From: Acinetobacter pittii ATCC 19004 = CIP 70.29
GTDB taxonomy: Bacteria > Pseudomonadota > Gammaproteobacteria > Pseudomonadales > Moraxellaceae
Assembly (NCBI RefSeq): GCF_000369045.1
Contig: NZ_KB849786.1
Location: 1-64,000, forward strand
Direction: 5' to 3'
DNA length: 64,000 nt
Shown: in pieces, positions 31,619 to 41,239 of the stretch
Layout of the letters: each line of letters opens with the position of its first letter
Position numbering within the stretch: position 1 is the first letter of the stretch
Position numbers and translations under genes: made by a program
The notes under the pieces: model-generated
Database searches by the model: none
What the model saw: only the letters and a program-made list of their open reading frames with translations
Told to the model about the DNA's origin: nothing

Positions 31619-34369
31619 ATGAATGCGGAGCAGTTACAAAAAACATTGCGTGCCAGTCAGTACGCAGAACAAGTTTTAGGTTTGCATCAAGCTGTTTTAG
31701 AAAAAGATTATCAAATAGATCAATTTACTGCACCGCTCTCTACCGAACAGATTTACCAATTTGTACAGACCACGCTAGATGGGATTGGTGATGAAACGCT
31801 TTGGATGCGCGGAATGCGCATTTTACGTAGCCGTTTAATGTTCCGCTGGATTTGGCAGGATGCTAACCAACTGACCGATGTTGTCACACTCACTCGCGAA
31901 CTTTCTGATTTTGCAGATGCCAGTATCTGTGCTGCAAAAGATTTTGCGCGTGTAGCACTTGTGGCGAAATATGGGGAACCGATAAGTTACTCTGGTAAAG
32001 TTCAAGATTTAATTGTGGTTGCCATGGGTAAACTTGGTGCCCAAGAGCTTAACTTATCGAGTGATATCGATTTGATTTTTGCCTTTGATGAGCAAGGTGA
32101 AACCAATGGCCGCAAATGTATTGATGTACAGCAGTTCTGTATTTTGTGGGGACAAAAACTCATTTATTTACTTGAGCACATTACCGCAGATGGTTTTGTG
32201 TTTCGAGTCGACATGCGCTTGCGCCCTTGGGGGGATGGTTCGGCATTAGCGATTAGTCATGCCGCTTTAGAAAAATATTTAAGTCAACATGGCCGTGAGT
32301 GGGAGCGTTATGCATGGATTAAAGCGCGTGTAGTGACTGGAGGTAAAGAAGGGCAGGATTTGTTAGAAATGACACGTCCTTTTGTGTTCCGCCGTTATGT
32401 CGATTACACCGCTTTTGCTGCTATGCGTGACATGAAAGCCATGATTGAGCGCGAAGTCTTACGTCGTCATATTGAGGATGATATTAAACTCGGAGCGGGT
32501 GGTATTCGTGAAATTGAGTTTATTGTTCAGGTCTTTCAGCTTATTTACGGCGGTTCTAAACGTGAGTTACAAGACCGTCAATGTTTAGTCAGTCTTGAGC
32601 ACATTGGGGAAGCTGGCTTATTAGAAAAACAAGCTGTATTAGAGCTTGAAGATGCTTACCTATTTTTACGCCGTGTTGAACACGCGATTCAAGCTCTAAA
32701 TGATCAACAAACCCAATTATTACCAGAAGAATTGGACTTAAGACAACGCATTATAGATACCTTAGGTTTTACGAGCTGGAATGAGTTTCTCGATGTTCTT
32801 AATGAAAAACGTCAAAAGGTAAAAGTTCAATTTAAGCAACTGATTGAAGATACCAGCTCTAATGCCGCAACTGAAAATTTTGGGCAGTTAGAGCAGCAAT
32901 TAGATGAAGTGCTGGATGACAATGCGAAAAATCTGATTCATGAGTTTTGGCATGGTCATGCACTTAAAAAACTTCCTTCAAATGCTGTGCAGCGTTTAAA
33001 AACATTTTGGCCTCATTTAATTGAAGCGATCTTACAGTCTGAACAACCTCAAACTGCATTGTTGCGTTTAATGCCGCTGATTGAATCAGTCATGCGTCGA
33101 ACCGTGTATTTAGTGATGCTGATTGAAAGTAAGGGAGCATTGCAACGCTTAGTGAAAATGGCGACAGTGAGCCCATGGATTTGTGAAGAGTTGACTCAGT
33201 ATCCAGTACTGTTGGATGAGTTCTTATCGATGGACTTTGAGTTACCAAAGCGTAAGGACTTAGAAGACTCATTACGTCAGCAGTTACTCCGTATTGAGAT
33301 TGATCAGGTCGAAGACCAAATGCGAGCACTTCGCCTGTTTAAAAAGAGCAATGTGTTAACTGTTGCTGCAAGTGATGTCTTAGCTGAAAGCCCTCTTATG
33401 AAGGTTTCCGATGCATTAACTGATATTGCTGAAGTCAGTGTAAATGCAACTCTCCATTTAGCTTATCAGACCGTGGCGAAGCGTCATGGTTACCCATGTG
33501 ATGTTGATGGAAAACGCTGCTCTCTAGACTACAAAGCTTTTGCTGTCATTGGTTATGGCAAAGTGGGTGGTATTGAGCTGGGCTATGGTTCTGACTTAGA
33601 CCTTGTCTTTATTCATTACCTAGATGAACAAGCTGATACGGATGGAACCAAGTCAATTAGTGGCTTTGAATTTGCTATGCGTGTTGCTCAAAAGTTTATG
33701 TCTTTGATGACTACGCAAACGCTAGATGGTCGTGTCTATGAAATTGATACACGCTTAAGACCTTCAGGTGAAGCAGGTTTATTGGTAACAAGCATGAAAG
33801 CCTATGAACACTATCAGTTGAAAAGTGCATGGCTTTGGGAACATCAGGCATTAGTACGTGCGCGCTCTATTGCAGGTGATGAGGTGCTTTGCCAGAAATT
33901 TGAAATATTTCGACGCGAGATATTGACTCAATCTAGAGATGAGGCTTATGTTCGTGAGGAAGTGTTGAAAATGCGTCAGAAAATGAAAGACCACCTAGGT
34001 TCGTCTTCTGAACAAAAAAAACATGGTATTTTTCATTTAAAACAGGACGCAGGTGGTATCGTCGATATCGAATTTATGGCACAGTATGCTGTACTTGCAT
34101 GGAGCGGGACGAAACCCGATCTCGCCCATTATTCTGATAATGTAAGAATATTAGAAGATGCTGCTAAAGCAGACTGCTTATCCAGTGAAGATGCCACAGC
34201 ATTAATTCGAGCCTATCTTAGTGAACGTGCCGAAAGCCACCGTTTAGCCCTTGCAAATCAATCCATGCAAGTCAGCGCAGCGGACTGGCGTAGTACCCGT
34301 GCGGTCGTTTGCAATTTATGGCAAAGATTAATAGACCCAACCGCTTCGGTTGAGTTGGATAGTGAATGA
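31619..34369 (+). CDS. glnE: Glutamine synthetase adenylyltransferase / deadenylase GlnE
   Basis: A 916-aa protein (E. coli 946). Two nucleotidyltransferase domains are visible. The N-terminal deadenylylase has SSDIDLIFAFD (Asp149, Asp151) and the C-terminal adenylylase has GSDLDLVFIHYLD (near residues 658-660). Each is followed by an inter-domain helical block; GAGGIREIEFIVQ and DAGGIVDIEFMAQ are the paired metal-supporting motifs. It tunes nitrogen assimilation by modifying glutamine synthetase in response to PII protein. The gene is followed by ilvE after 24 bases. Confidence 0.97.
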   Translation: MNAEQLQKTLRASQYAEQVLGLHQAVLEKDYQIDQFTAPLSTEQIYQFVQTTLDGIGDETLWMRGMRILRSRLMFRWIWQDANQLTDVVTLTRELSDFADASICAAKDFARVALVAKYGEPISYSGKVQDLIVVAMGKLGAQELNLSSDIDLIFAFDEQGETNGRKCIDVQQFCILWGQKLIYLLEHITADGFVFRVDMRLRPWGDGSALAISHAALEKYLSQHGREWERYAWIKARVVTGGKEGQDLLEMTRPFVFRRYVDYTAFAAMRDMKAMIEREVLRRHIEDDIKLGAGGIREIEFIVQVFQLIYGGSKRELQDRQCLVSLEHIGEAGLLEKQAVLELEDAYLFLRRVEHAIQALNDQQTQLLPEELDLRQRIIDTLGFTSWNEFLDVLNEKRQKVKVQFKQLIEDTSSNAATENFGQLEQQLDEVLDDNAKNLIHEFWHGHALKKLPSNAVQRLKTFWPHLIEAILQSEQPQTALLRLMPLIESVMRRTVYLVMLIESKGALQRLVKMATVSPWICEELTQYPVLLDEFLSMDFELPKRKDLEDSLRQQLLRIEIDQVEDQMRALRLFKKSNVLTVAASDVLAESPLMKVSDALTDIAEVSVNATLHLAYQTVAKRHGYPCDVDGKRCSLDYKAFAVIGYGKVGGIELGYGSDLDLVFIHYLDEQADTDGTKSISGFEFAMRVAQKFMSLMTTQTLDGRVYEIDTRLRPSGEAGLLVTSMKAYEHYQLKSAWLWEHQALVRARSIAGDEVLCQKFEIFRREILTQSRDEAYVREEVLKMRQKMKDHLGSSSEQKKHGIFHLKQDAGGIVDIEFMAQYAVLAWSGTKPDLAHYSDNVRILEDAAKADCLSSEDATALIRAYLSERAESHRLALANQSMQVSAADWRSTRAVVCNLWQRLIDPTASVELDSE

Positions 34370-34393
34370 TTTTATAACAATTTGGAGTGTTCC

Positions 34394-35320
34394 ATGAATT
34401 TGGCTGATCGTGATGGTTTTATTTGGCAAGATGGAAAATTAATTGATTGGCGTGATGCAAAGATTCACGTTTTAACCCATACTTTACACTACAGTATGGG
34501 CGTATTTGAGGGTGTTCGTGCTTATGAAACTCCTAAAGGTACAGCGATTTTTCGTCTTCAAGACCACACAAAACGTTTGTTAAATTCAGCAAAAATTTAT
34601 CAAATGAAAGTGCCGTATGATCAAGCAACGCTTGAACAAGCACAAATCGATGTTGTTCGTGAAAATAAACTAGCTTCTTGCTATTTACGCCCGTTGATCT
34701 GGATCGGTTCAGAGAAACTAGGTATTGCAGCAACAAATAACACAATTCATGTTGCTGTTGCTGCGTGGGCGTGGGGTGCATACCTTGGTGATGAAGCGAT
34801 GGCGAAAGGTATTCGCGTAAAAACTTCATCATTTACTCACCATCATCCAAACGTGACGATGTGTAAAGCAAAAGCATCTGGTAACTACACGTTGTCAATT
34901 CTTGCTCACCAAGAAGTTGCACATTCTGGTTACGATGAAGCAATGTTAATGGACCCACAAGGTTATGTATGCCAAGGTTCAGGTGAAAACGTATTCTTGA
35001 TTAAAGATGGCGTTTTACACACTCCAGATATTGCTGGTGGTGCGCTTGATGGTATTACACGTCAAACTGTGATGACAATCGCTAGAGATCTTGGTTACCA
35101 AGTTGTTGAGCGCCGTATTACACGTGACGAATTCTATATCGCAGACGAAGCATTCTTCACAGGTACTGCTGCTGAAGTAACACCAATTCGTGAATACGAT
35201 GACCGTCCAATCGGTTCGGGTACTCGTGGCCCAATTACCACTGAAATCCAAAAAACTTACTTTGATGCGGTTCAAGGTAGAAATCCGAAATATGAACACT
35301 GGTTAACTTACGTAAAATAA
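34394..35320 (+). CDS. ilvE: Branched-chain amino acid aminotransferase
   Basis: A 308-aa class IV PLP enzyme. The ATG at 34394 has GGAG six bases before it; the TTG reading from 34382 is not needed. The PLP lysine is Lys160 in MCKAKASGNY. Other marks are HYSMGVFEGVRAYE, YLRPLIW, GSGENVFLIKDG and TGTAAEVTPIREYD. It makes or degrades Leu, Ile and Val. It marks the left border of the outer-core lipooligosaccharide region in Acinetobacter, and a strong terminator separates it from that region. Confidence 0.97.
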   Translation: MNLADRDGFIWQDGKLIDWRDAKIHVLTHTLHYSMGVFEGVRAYETPKGTAIFRLQDHTKRLLNSAKIYQMKVPYDQATLEQAQIDVVRENKLASCYLRPLIWIGSEKLGIAATNNTIHVAVAAWAWGAYLGDEAMAKGIRVKTSSFTHHHPNVTMCKAKASGNYTLSILAHQEVAHSGYDEAMLMDPQGYVCQGSGENVFLIKDGVLHTPDIAGGALDGITRQTVMTIARDLGYQVVERRITRDEFYIADEAFFTGTAAEVTPIREYDDRPIGSGTRGPITTEIQKTYFDAVQGRNPKYEHWLTYVK

Positions 35321-35336
35321 GTTAATCCGTTAACAT

Positions 35337-35366
35337 AAAAAGGCGAACTTCGGTTTCGCCTTTTTT
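35337..35366 (+). terminator. ilvE terminator
   Basis: Stem AAAAAGGCGAA / TTCGCCTTTTT with loop CTTCGGT, 17 bases after ilvE and upstream of the ELM1-family gene. Confidence 0.93.
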
Positions 35367-35389
35367 ATTTTTTGGCTTAGGGAGCTTCT

Positions 35390-36277
35390 ATGCATATTGT
35401 CTATGTGTCTGATGGTAAGGCAGGGCACCGCTCACAAGCATTAGGCTTGTTTCAGGCAATGCAAAGACAACAGCCAGAAACAACTTTTGAAGAGGTCCTA
35501 ATTTCTGATTTACCTATTATTTCCTTAATTCAGGCACTCTTCTCTTCGAAAAATTCCTTATTTAAACAAGCGCCTGATTTTGTATTTGGCGTGGGAAGCC
35601 ACACACATTTTCGTGTTTTGTTGCTCGGTAGAATTTTTAAAAAGGCTAAAACGATTATTTTAATGAAGCCGAGTTTACCTATTGGTTGCTTTGATTATGC
35701 TGTTATTCCGGAGCATGATGGTATTCACGCCGATAACCATGTGATTGTCACGCGTGGTGCATTAAATCCTATCCGTAATGAAAATCGTCATCAAACCGCG
35801 AGAGTTTTAATCGCTTTAGGTGGTTCATCTAAACGACATCAATGGAACCAAAATAAAGTATTAACCAGTGTTCAAAAAATTGTTGAGAATAATCCAGACG
35901 CTGAAATTATTCTGACCACTTCACGTCGAACCCCAGCAGAGTTTGTCGATATTTTAAGGCAACAAAGTTTTGCCCAGCATTTACACATATTTCCAGTTGA
36001 TCAAACACCCCAAGGCTGGATTTTCGAAGAAATGCAAAAAGCAGAAGCAGTTTGGGTGACAGAAGACAGCGTCTCTATGATTTTTGAGGCGCTTACCGCG
36101 GGTTGTCGAGTCGGGGTGATGGCAATGGACCGTTTGAAAGACGACCGGATTACGCACTCAGTTGACCAAATGTTAGAATCAAAATTAATCTCACAGCAGA
36201 CTTATGTTGTACAGTTACCACAACCTTATGCTTTTAAAGAAGCAGACCGTGTGGCAACATATCTTTTAGCAAAATAA
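35390..36277 (+). CDS. ELM1-family protein, probable glycosyltransferase of the LOS outer core
   Basis: A 295-aa protein of the mitochondrial fission ELM1 family (COG3660), whose fold is GT-B-like. Seen: VSDGKAGHRSQALG at the N-terminus, GVGSHTHF, MKPSLPIGCFDYAVIPEHDG, IALGGSSKRHQW, TTSRRTPAEF and VTEDSVSMIFEAL. The last two correspond to a donor-binding site in GT-B enzymes. It shares the DGK.GH, TTSRRT and DS.SM..E motifs with the gene at 38099, so the two are paralogues. Position directly after ilvE in the outer-core locus makes a sugar-transfer role likely but inferred. It is the first gene of a four-gene plus-strand row. Confidence 0.8.
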   Translation: MHIVYVSDGKAGHRSQALGLFQAMQRQQPETTFEEVLISDLPIISLIQALFSSKNSLFKQAPDFVFGVGSHTHFRVLLLGRIFKKAKTIILMKPSLPIGCFDYAVIPEHDGIHADNHVIVTRGALNPIRNENRHQTARVLIALGGSSKRHQWNQNKVLTSVQKIVENNPDAEIILTTSRRTPAEFVDILRQQSFAQHLHIFPVDQTPQGWIFEEMQKAEAVWVTEDSVSMIFEALTAGCRVGVMAMDRLKDDRITHSVDQMLESKLISQQTYVVQLPQPYAFKEADRVATYLLAK

Positions 36278-36290
36278 TGAGTTTGAGATT

Positions 36291-37100
36291 GTGCTATATA
36301 TACTGATTTTATTGGTTCTGCTTATCTTCGTATTAAGTTATAAGTATGCTTGGTGGAAGCCGAAAATAAGTTGGAATCAGCCTCGTATATTGATGTATCA
36401 CATGGTCAGAAACCATATTGATGGTGCTAAATTTAATAAACTTCGTGTGAAACCCGCTGAATTTGAAAAGCAGATTGCCTGGATGAAATCACAAGGATTC
36501 CATTTTGTAACTATGCAAGAGTTACAAAATGGTTGGGGGGAACACCCTGCTAAAACAATAGCAATTACATTTGATGATGGTTATTTAGATAACTTACAAA
36601 ATGCCTATCCAATTTTAGAAAAATATCAAGCAAAAGCAACAGTTTATGTGGTGGTTGACCGTCATGATAGAGATTGGTCAACTTATAAAAAAGAACATCA
36701 CAATAGTGGTGAACTTATGCGTGAAGCTAAGTTGAATGATGCCCAAGTCAAGCAACTCGCAGACAGTGGGCTGATTGAAATTGGTTCACATACATTGACG
36801 CATGCCAATTTAAATAAACTCAGTGATGCCGATTGTTTAAGAGAATTGACTGACTCAAAGCAACAACTTGAGCAATTAATTTGCAAACCCGTGACCAGTT
36901 TTGCATATCCATTTGGGATTTATTCAGACCGCGATGTCAAACTGGTAAAACAGTCAGGGTATAGCAATGCTGTAACGACTGTAGAAGGAATTGAAGGCGA
37001 ACAGCCAGACTTTTTTCAACTACAACGTATTAAAATCAGTGGTAAAGATTCATTATTTGCTGTCAAGCTCCGTTTAAAGCTTGGTAAGCGTGAGGGATAA
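36291..37100 (+). CDS. Membrane-anchored polysaccharide deacetylase
   Basis: A 269-aa carbohydrate esterase family 4 (NodB) protein, starting at GTG 36291. There is an N-terminal transmembrane anchor (residues 2-18), then ILMYHMV and the catalytic motif TFDDGY (about residues 95-100). The metal-binding pair is GSHTLTHANL, and FAYPFGIYSDRD is motif 3. It removes N-acetyl groups from a hexosamine. Outer-core loci of Acinetobacter often carry such a gene (called pda), where it is thought to deacetylate GlcNAc in the core. It lies two bases before the next gene, so they are coupled. Confidence 0.88.
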   Translation: MLYILILLVLLIFVLSYKYAWWKPKISWNQPRILMYHMVRNHIDGAKFNKLRVKPAEFEKQIAWMKSQGFHFVTMQELQNGWGEHPAKTIAITFDDGYLDNLQNAYPILEKYQAKATVYVVVDRHDRDWSTYKKEHHNSGELMREAKLNDAQVKQLADSGLIEIGSHTLTHANLNKLSDADCLRELTDSKQQLEQLICKPVTSFAYPFGIYSDRDVKLVKQSGYSNAVTTVEGIEGEQPDFFQLQRIKISGKDSLFAVKLRLKLGKREG

Positions 37101-37102
37101 GC

Positions 37103-38086
37103 ATGAAAATTACTCTTGTAATGGCGAGTGATGAGGAAGGGGGACTAGAAAAGCATGTACTTGAGTTGGCTGCTGGTTTGTCACAATCACATGAAGTATC
37201 TTTAATTGCACATCAGAAATATAAAAGTCAGGTGAAAAGTGCGGTGAACTTTGTGGCTTTCGACATGAGTGGTAGCCGTTATAACCCATGGACAAAATAT
37301 CGGCTTAAAAAATTAATATTGGCGACAGAGCCACAAGTGCTACATGCTCATGCTTCGAAAACAGCAAAACTTTTACAAGGTATATTGAATAGTTTGAATT
37401 TTCCATGTGTTGTAACCATGCATGGTGCAAAAAAGAATATTAAAACCTATTTGGCATTTGATCATATTATTTGTGTAAGTAAACGTCTTGCACAAATAGT
37501 AGGGCAACCACATAAAGTAAGTGTGGTTTATAATGGGATTTCCTTAAATATAACTGCTCAACCATTTGTAAAGAATAGAAAATTTATTGCAATAGGCCGT
37601 TTAAATGAAGTGAAAGGTTTTAATCTTTTATTAGCCGCTTGGCAGAACATTCCTTGTGAATTAACTATTATTGGTGATGGTGAAGAACGGGACAGACTGG
37701 AAAAATTGATTAAAGAATATCAGTTAGCTGATCGTGTTAAGCTATATGGTTATAGTAATAATATTCATCCATTGATTGCGGAACATGAAGCCTTAATTGT
37801 TTCATCTTTACGTGAAGGCGGTCCTTATACACTTGCTGAGACCTTGTTGCTTGAGCGACCAGTTATTGGTACAAATGTCGGGATGATGTCTGAATTTATT
37901 CCCACAGAATTTTTATGTGAACCTAATAATATATTGGCTTTACAGCAGCTCATCCAAAATTATTTAAAAATATCTGATCCAGAGAGTAGTTTTAAAACTG
38001 CTTATGTACTAGCACAAGAACAACTTACTTTCACGAAAATGATTGATCATACAGTACAAGTATATCAGTCACTGTTTTCAGTATAG
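37103..38086 (+). CDS. Glycosyltransferase family 4 protein
   Basis: A 327-aa GT-B fold glycosyltransferase. The N-terminal domain has the glycine-rich acceptor loop DEEGGLEKHVLELAAGL and the segment VLHAHASKTAKLLQ. The C-terminal donor domain has AIGRLNEVKGFNLLL, IIGDGEERDRLE and SSLREGGPYTLAETLLLERPVIGTNVGMMSEF, including the E-x7-E retaining motif (EGGPYTLAE). It most likely adds a hexose or hexosamine to the LOS outer core in the cytoplasm; donor unknown. It starts two bases after the deacetylase stop. Confidence 0.88.
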   Translation: MKITLVMASDEEGGLEKHVLELAAGLSQSHEVSLIAHQKYKSQVKSAVNFVAFDMSGSRYNPWTKYRLKKLILATEPQVLHAHASKTAKLLQGILNSLNFPCVVTMHGAKKNIKTYLAFDHIICVSKRLAQIVGQPHKVSVVYNGISLNITAQPFVKNRKFIAIGRLNEVKGFNLLLAAWQNIPCELTIIGDGEERDRLEKLIKEYQLADRVKLYGYSNNIHPLIAEHEALIVSSLREGGPYTLAETLLLERPVIGTNVGMMSEFIPTEFLCEPNNILALQQLIQNYLKISDPESSFKTAYVLAQEQLTFTKMIDHTVQVYQSLFSV

Positions 38087-38098
38087 GATTATGTATTG

Positions 38099-39142
38099 AT
38101 GACACAACAAAAGGATTTTATTCTTGCATTGACAGATGGTAAACCTGGTCACGAAACTCAAACTCAGGGAATGATTCAGCTATTGAATCAACAGAAAAAC
38201 TATCAAGTGGAATGGATTCAACTAAATTTACCTAAGAAATGGTTATACCGTGTTCTTAAGTTTCTGTCCAATTTTTCAATAAATACTCATTGGTTATGCT
38301 ATTTCCTTGATATGAAAACTATCAAGTCGTTAGAACAGAAACAAGTTGCATATATTGTATCAGCGGGGGGAAATACCTTGCTCGCCAATTTGTTGTTAAA
38401 ACAACATTTACGCAATAATCAAGCCATTAAAAATTTAGTAGCGAGTTCATTACGAGGAATTCGTGCTGATTTATTCGATGTGGTATTTACCATTCATGAT
38501 CAACAAGCTACATTGCCACATTACTTTTACTACCCAGTTGCACCTAATAAAATGTGTGCTTTGCCTTTGACACGTGATCAGGCACGTGAGCATTTAGGAA
38601 TTCACAGTGCTGAATTAGTGATAGCAGTTCTAATTGGTGCGAATACCAAAACAGTCAAAATCGGTGATGCTGTACAATGGGCAACTGTTTTACAACAGAT
38701 TCGGTTGCAATATCCAACAGCGAGATTATTAGTTACGACATCGCGTAGAACGTCAGTTAATTTCGAAAAAGAGTTACAAGAGCTTACTGAACAGTACGAT
38801 ATTTTTCAGGCAAATGACTTGCTAACATGGGTTGCACAAGGGCAAAGTTGTGATATTAAAGACTACATTAAAGCAGCTGATTGGATTTTAGCGAGCCCAG
38901 ACTCAACCTCGATGGTTGCAGAGGTTATTATGTCCGGAAGCAAATTGCTAGTACTTTATGATGAAGTTGCAGTACAGGATGTGGCTATCAAACAACAATT
39001 AAACTCCTTAGCTCAAAAGCGTTGGTTATATTTATTAAATTTTTTAGATGCTCATCAAATTGTTGAGGCTGTCCAAAAATTAAAAGTACAAGACCATACG
39101 GGAGAGATGACTCGAAAATTGAATAATATTTTGGGAAAATAA
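38099..39142 (+). CDS. Second ELM1-family protein, probable glycosyltransferase
   Basis: A 347-aa protein from the ATG at 38099 (AGGA ten bases before); a TTG three bases earlier is the other option. It is a divergent paralogue of the protein at 35390: LTDGKPGHETQTQG at the N-terminus, SAGGNTLLANLLL, VTTSRRTSVNF and SPDSTSMVAEVI. It has a more hydrophobic patch (residues 45-70) that may touch the membrane surface. Two ELM1-type proteins in one LOS core locus suggest two different sugar linkages. Function is inferred from fold and place. Confidence 0.78.
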   Translation: MTQQKDFILALTDGKPGHETQTQGMIQLLNQQKNYQVEWIQLNLPKKWLYRVLKFLSNFSINTHWLCYFLDMKTIKSLEQKQVAYIVSAGGNTLLANLLLKQHLRNNQAIKNLVASSLRGIRADLFDVVFTIHDQQATLPHYFYYPVAPNKMCALPLTRDQAREHLGIHSAELVIAVLIGANTKTVKIGDAVQWATVLQQIRLQYPTARLLVTTSRRTSVNFEKELQELTEQYDIFQANDLLTWVAQGQSCDIKDYIKAADWILASPDSTSMVAEVIMSGSKLLVLYDEVAVQDVAIKQQLNSLAQKRWLYLLNFLDAHQIVEAVQKLKVQDHTGEMTRKLNNILGK

Positions 39143-39222
39143 ACTAAATATTTAGATTTTATTTTTTAATAATCGCCAACTTGATCATTCAATACATCAA
39201 ATTCTAGATAAATTTAAAAAAT

Positions 39223-39250
39223 AAAAAGAGCAGGAATCTCCTCTTTTTTA
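39223..39250. terminator. Terminator in the middle of the outer-core locus
   Basis: Arms AAAAAGAG (39223-39230) and CTCTTTTT (39241-39248) with a 10-base loop, T-rich in both directions. It separates the plus-strand group from the converging minus-strand group and overlaps the stop codon of the family 2 glycosyltransferase. Confidence 0.8.
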
Positions 39251-40267
39251 TTTTGTTTGCTTTAATAATGCTTTATAAGGAGCAACGAAGCAAATTGATA
39301 AAATAAGTTGTATAAGTAGTTTTAGAATATAAATAGGTACAATGTAGAAAGGTAAAGTCTCCAGCGCTGTTATACAGGTTGGCATAATCCGATTATAATA
39401 ACGACGACGAATAGCTAAAGAAGCATTTTTTCTTAATTCTTTTGATAGACATCTTTGGTTAATTTGATAAGCCTTATTCGCTTCTGGATGTTGATGGGAA
39501 TAGGCTTTTAAAAACTGTGACATGCTTTGGCGGAACAAAATGACTTGACGTCTAACTTCAAAATGATCTTTTTTCTTTTTTGCCTGCGCAATAACGCTTG
39601 TATTATGATAACGAAAATAGTTTAAACATTCATGAGTAAAAAAAATATCGCCTTGTGTTACGATCTTTGCCCAAATTTCCCAATCGCCAATGAAGCGTAA
39701 GCTCGGGTTAGCCCCTCCCACATCAAAGTAAGTTTGTTTTTTGAAAATAACCCCACTCGCATTAGGAATAGTATTTTGAGTATTTAAAAATTTTTCTATA
39801 TATTCAAGCCCTTTCATTTCAAAGTTGTTTTCGAAAAGTTTTGGGTCTACTTGATCTGTAAAATCTTTCCAAGAACCAGTTATTTCTCCTCTAGCGTTCA
39901 TTCGATATGATTGGCTATACGCCAGTACTAAATTGTGGTTTTTCTCAAACTGTGGTACTAATTTTTCTAAAAAACGAGGATCTGCTATATCATCGGATTC
40001 AGCAATCCAGATCAGCTCTCCTTTCGCTAAATGCATCCCTTTGTTCCATTGGTAGAAGGTGGAGCCTGAATTTTTTTCATTGATAATGCAATGAGAAACT
40101 TTAGGATGTTTTCGGTATTTTTCTAAAATTTTAGCGCTATGATCTGGTGACAAATCATCTAAAAGGATTAATTCAAATTGTGAATAGCTTTGATTAAGAA
40201 TACTATTAATTCTTTCTTCTAAATATTGAGCATGATTATAACTTGGGACAATGATACTAACAAACAC
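39248..40267 (-). CDS. Glycosyltransferase family 2 protein
   Basis: A 339-aa GT-A fold enzyme. It begins with VSIIVPSYNHAQYLEERINS, followed by ELILLDDLSPDHSA (nucleotide binding), NKGMHLAKGELIWIAESDD (the DxD-type metal site) and FIGDWEIWAKI. The C-terminus has hydrophobic segments (about 305-330) that may bind the inner membrane. It is a likely inverting sugar transferase of the LOS outer core. It lies 39 bases after the CgeB-like gene on the same strand. Confidence 0.88.
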   Translation of the reverse strand: MFVSIIVPSYNHAQYLEERINSILNQSYSQFELILLDDLSPDHSAKILEKYRKHPKVSHCIINEKNSGSTFYQWNKGMHLAKGELIWIAESDDIADPRFLEKLVPQFEKNHNLVLAYSQSYRMNARGEITGSWKDFTDQVDPKLFENNFEMKGLEYIEKFLNTQNTIPNASGVIFKKQTYFDVGGANPSLRFIGDWEIWAKIVTQGDIFFTHECLNYFRYHNTSVIAQAKKKKDHFEVRRQVILFRQSMSQFLKAYSHQHPEANKAYQINQRCLSKELRKNASLAIRRRYYNRIMPTCITALETLPFYIVPIYILKLLIQLILSICFVAPYKALLKQTK

Positions 40268-40306
40268 TGAGTAGAACCTATAACATGAATACTGGTAACG
40301 ATACTC

Positions 40307-41239
40307 TTAAAGCAATAGGTCAACAATCGTATCTATCCTATTTTTATAGGTATGATCTCGTTGAACCTTGTCCATTGCTAGTAAGGGATTAATAGAATTT
40401 TCTTTGAGTTTGCTTTGCAGTTCGGAAGGGTCTGAAAAAGTTATAATTTCATTTTCTATGCTGAATGCAAATTCAAGATCTTTTACATATTCACTGACTA
40501 AAATGCAACCGCAAGCAGGTGCTTCAAAACAACGCATATTCATGCCTTGTCGTATATTTACTTTATTAATGAGGTTAAGAACATACTTATGTTTACGGTA
40601 AAGTTCAGCGACATTGGGTAGACTAATATTATGTGGATGAATAATACTGTCATTTTTTACAAGATTATTCCAGCCTTTACCATAAATAGTAATTGGGAGC
40701 GGAATTCGTTCAATTAGTTCTTGTCTGTCAGGAGACCAAGCTCCTACAAATAAAAGTCTGTCATTTTTTTGTTCATCCTTCGGAAAAAAGATTTCAGGAT
40801 TGTAAGCTAGTGGAAGGTAGATTGAATGATCTAATCCTATATCTTTAGCATCTTTAATAAAACTGAAGTCGGTAAAGCAGTATAAGTCAATAATTTCTTT
40901 TGTTTTTTTTAGCCTTGAATCAAAAAAATCTCCGATCCAATGAGCTTTTTTGCATGGAAAGTCAGCTAAAACTTCTAGTAGATAATCATTAAAATAAAAG
41001 AGATCGGCAATCAATATTAGATCGGGCTGAAATGTTTGTAACTTTTTCTTTAGTAAATTAGCTGTATATATATCTTTATTTGGTAAAATTTTCTTAAGAA
41101 ATCGTTCACAGGTATTATTGTGATTTAAAGCAAAGCCTTGAATCACATAATTAGGGTGTCGGTGAGAAGTGGCAAGAATATTTTCGAACCATTGCAATAT
41201 ACCCCCACGTTTACCAAGAATGAGTAATTTCTTTTGCAT
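40307..41239 (-). CDS. CgeB-like glycosyltransferase
   Basis: A 310-aa protein of GT-B type similar to CgeB/DUF3880-containing transferases. Seen are LLILGKRGGILQWFENIL at the N-terminus, PDLILIADLF, HWIGDFFD, LLFVGAWSPDRQELIERI, IYGKGW and the donor-binding block GMNMRCFEAPACGCILVSEY. It probably works on the LOS outer core. Its ATG overlaps the stop codon of the small membrane protein gene by one base (TAATG), so translation is coupled. AT-rich compared with aspS. Confidence 0.82.
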   Translation of the reverse strand: MQKKLLILGKRGGILQWFENILATSHRHPNYVIQGFALNHNNTCERFLKKILPNKDIYTANLLKKKLQTFQPDLILIADLFYFNDYLLEVLADFPCKKAHWIGDFFDSRLKKTKEIIDLYCFTDFSFIKDAKDIGLDHSIYLPLAYNPEIFFPKDEQKNDRLLFVGAWSPDRQELIERIPLPITIYGKGWNNLVKNDSIIHPHNISLPNVAELYRKHKYVLNLINKVNIRQGMNMRCFEAPACGCILVSEYVKDLEFAFSIENEIITFSDPSELQSKLKENSINPLLAMDKVQRDHTYKNRIDTIVDLLL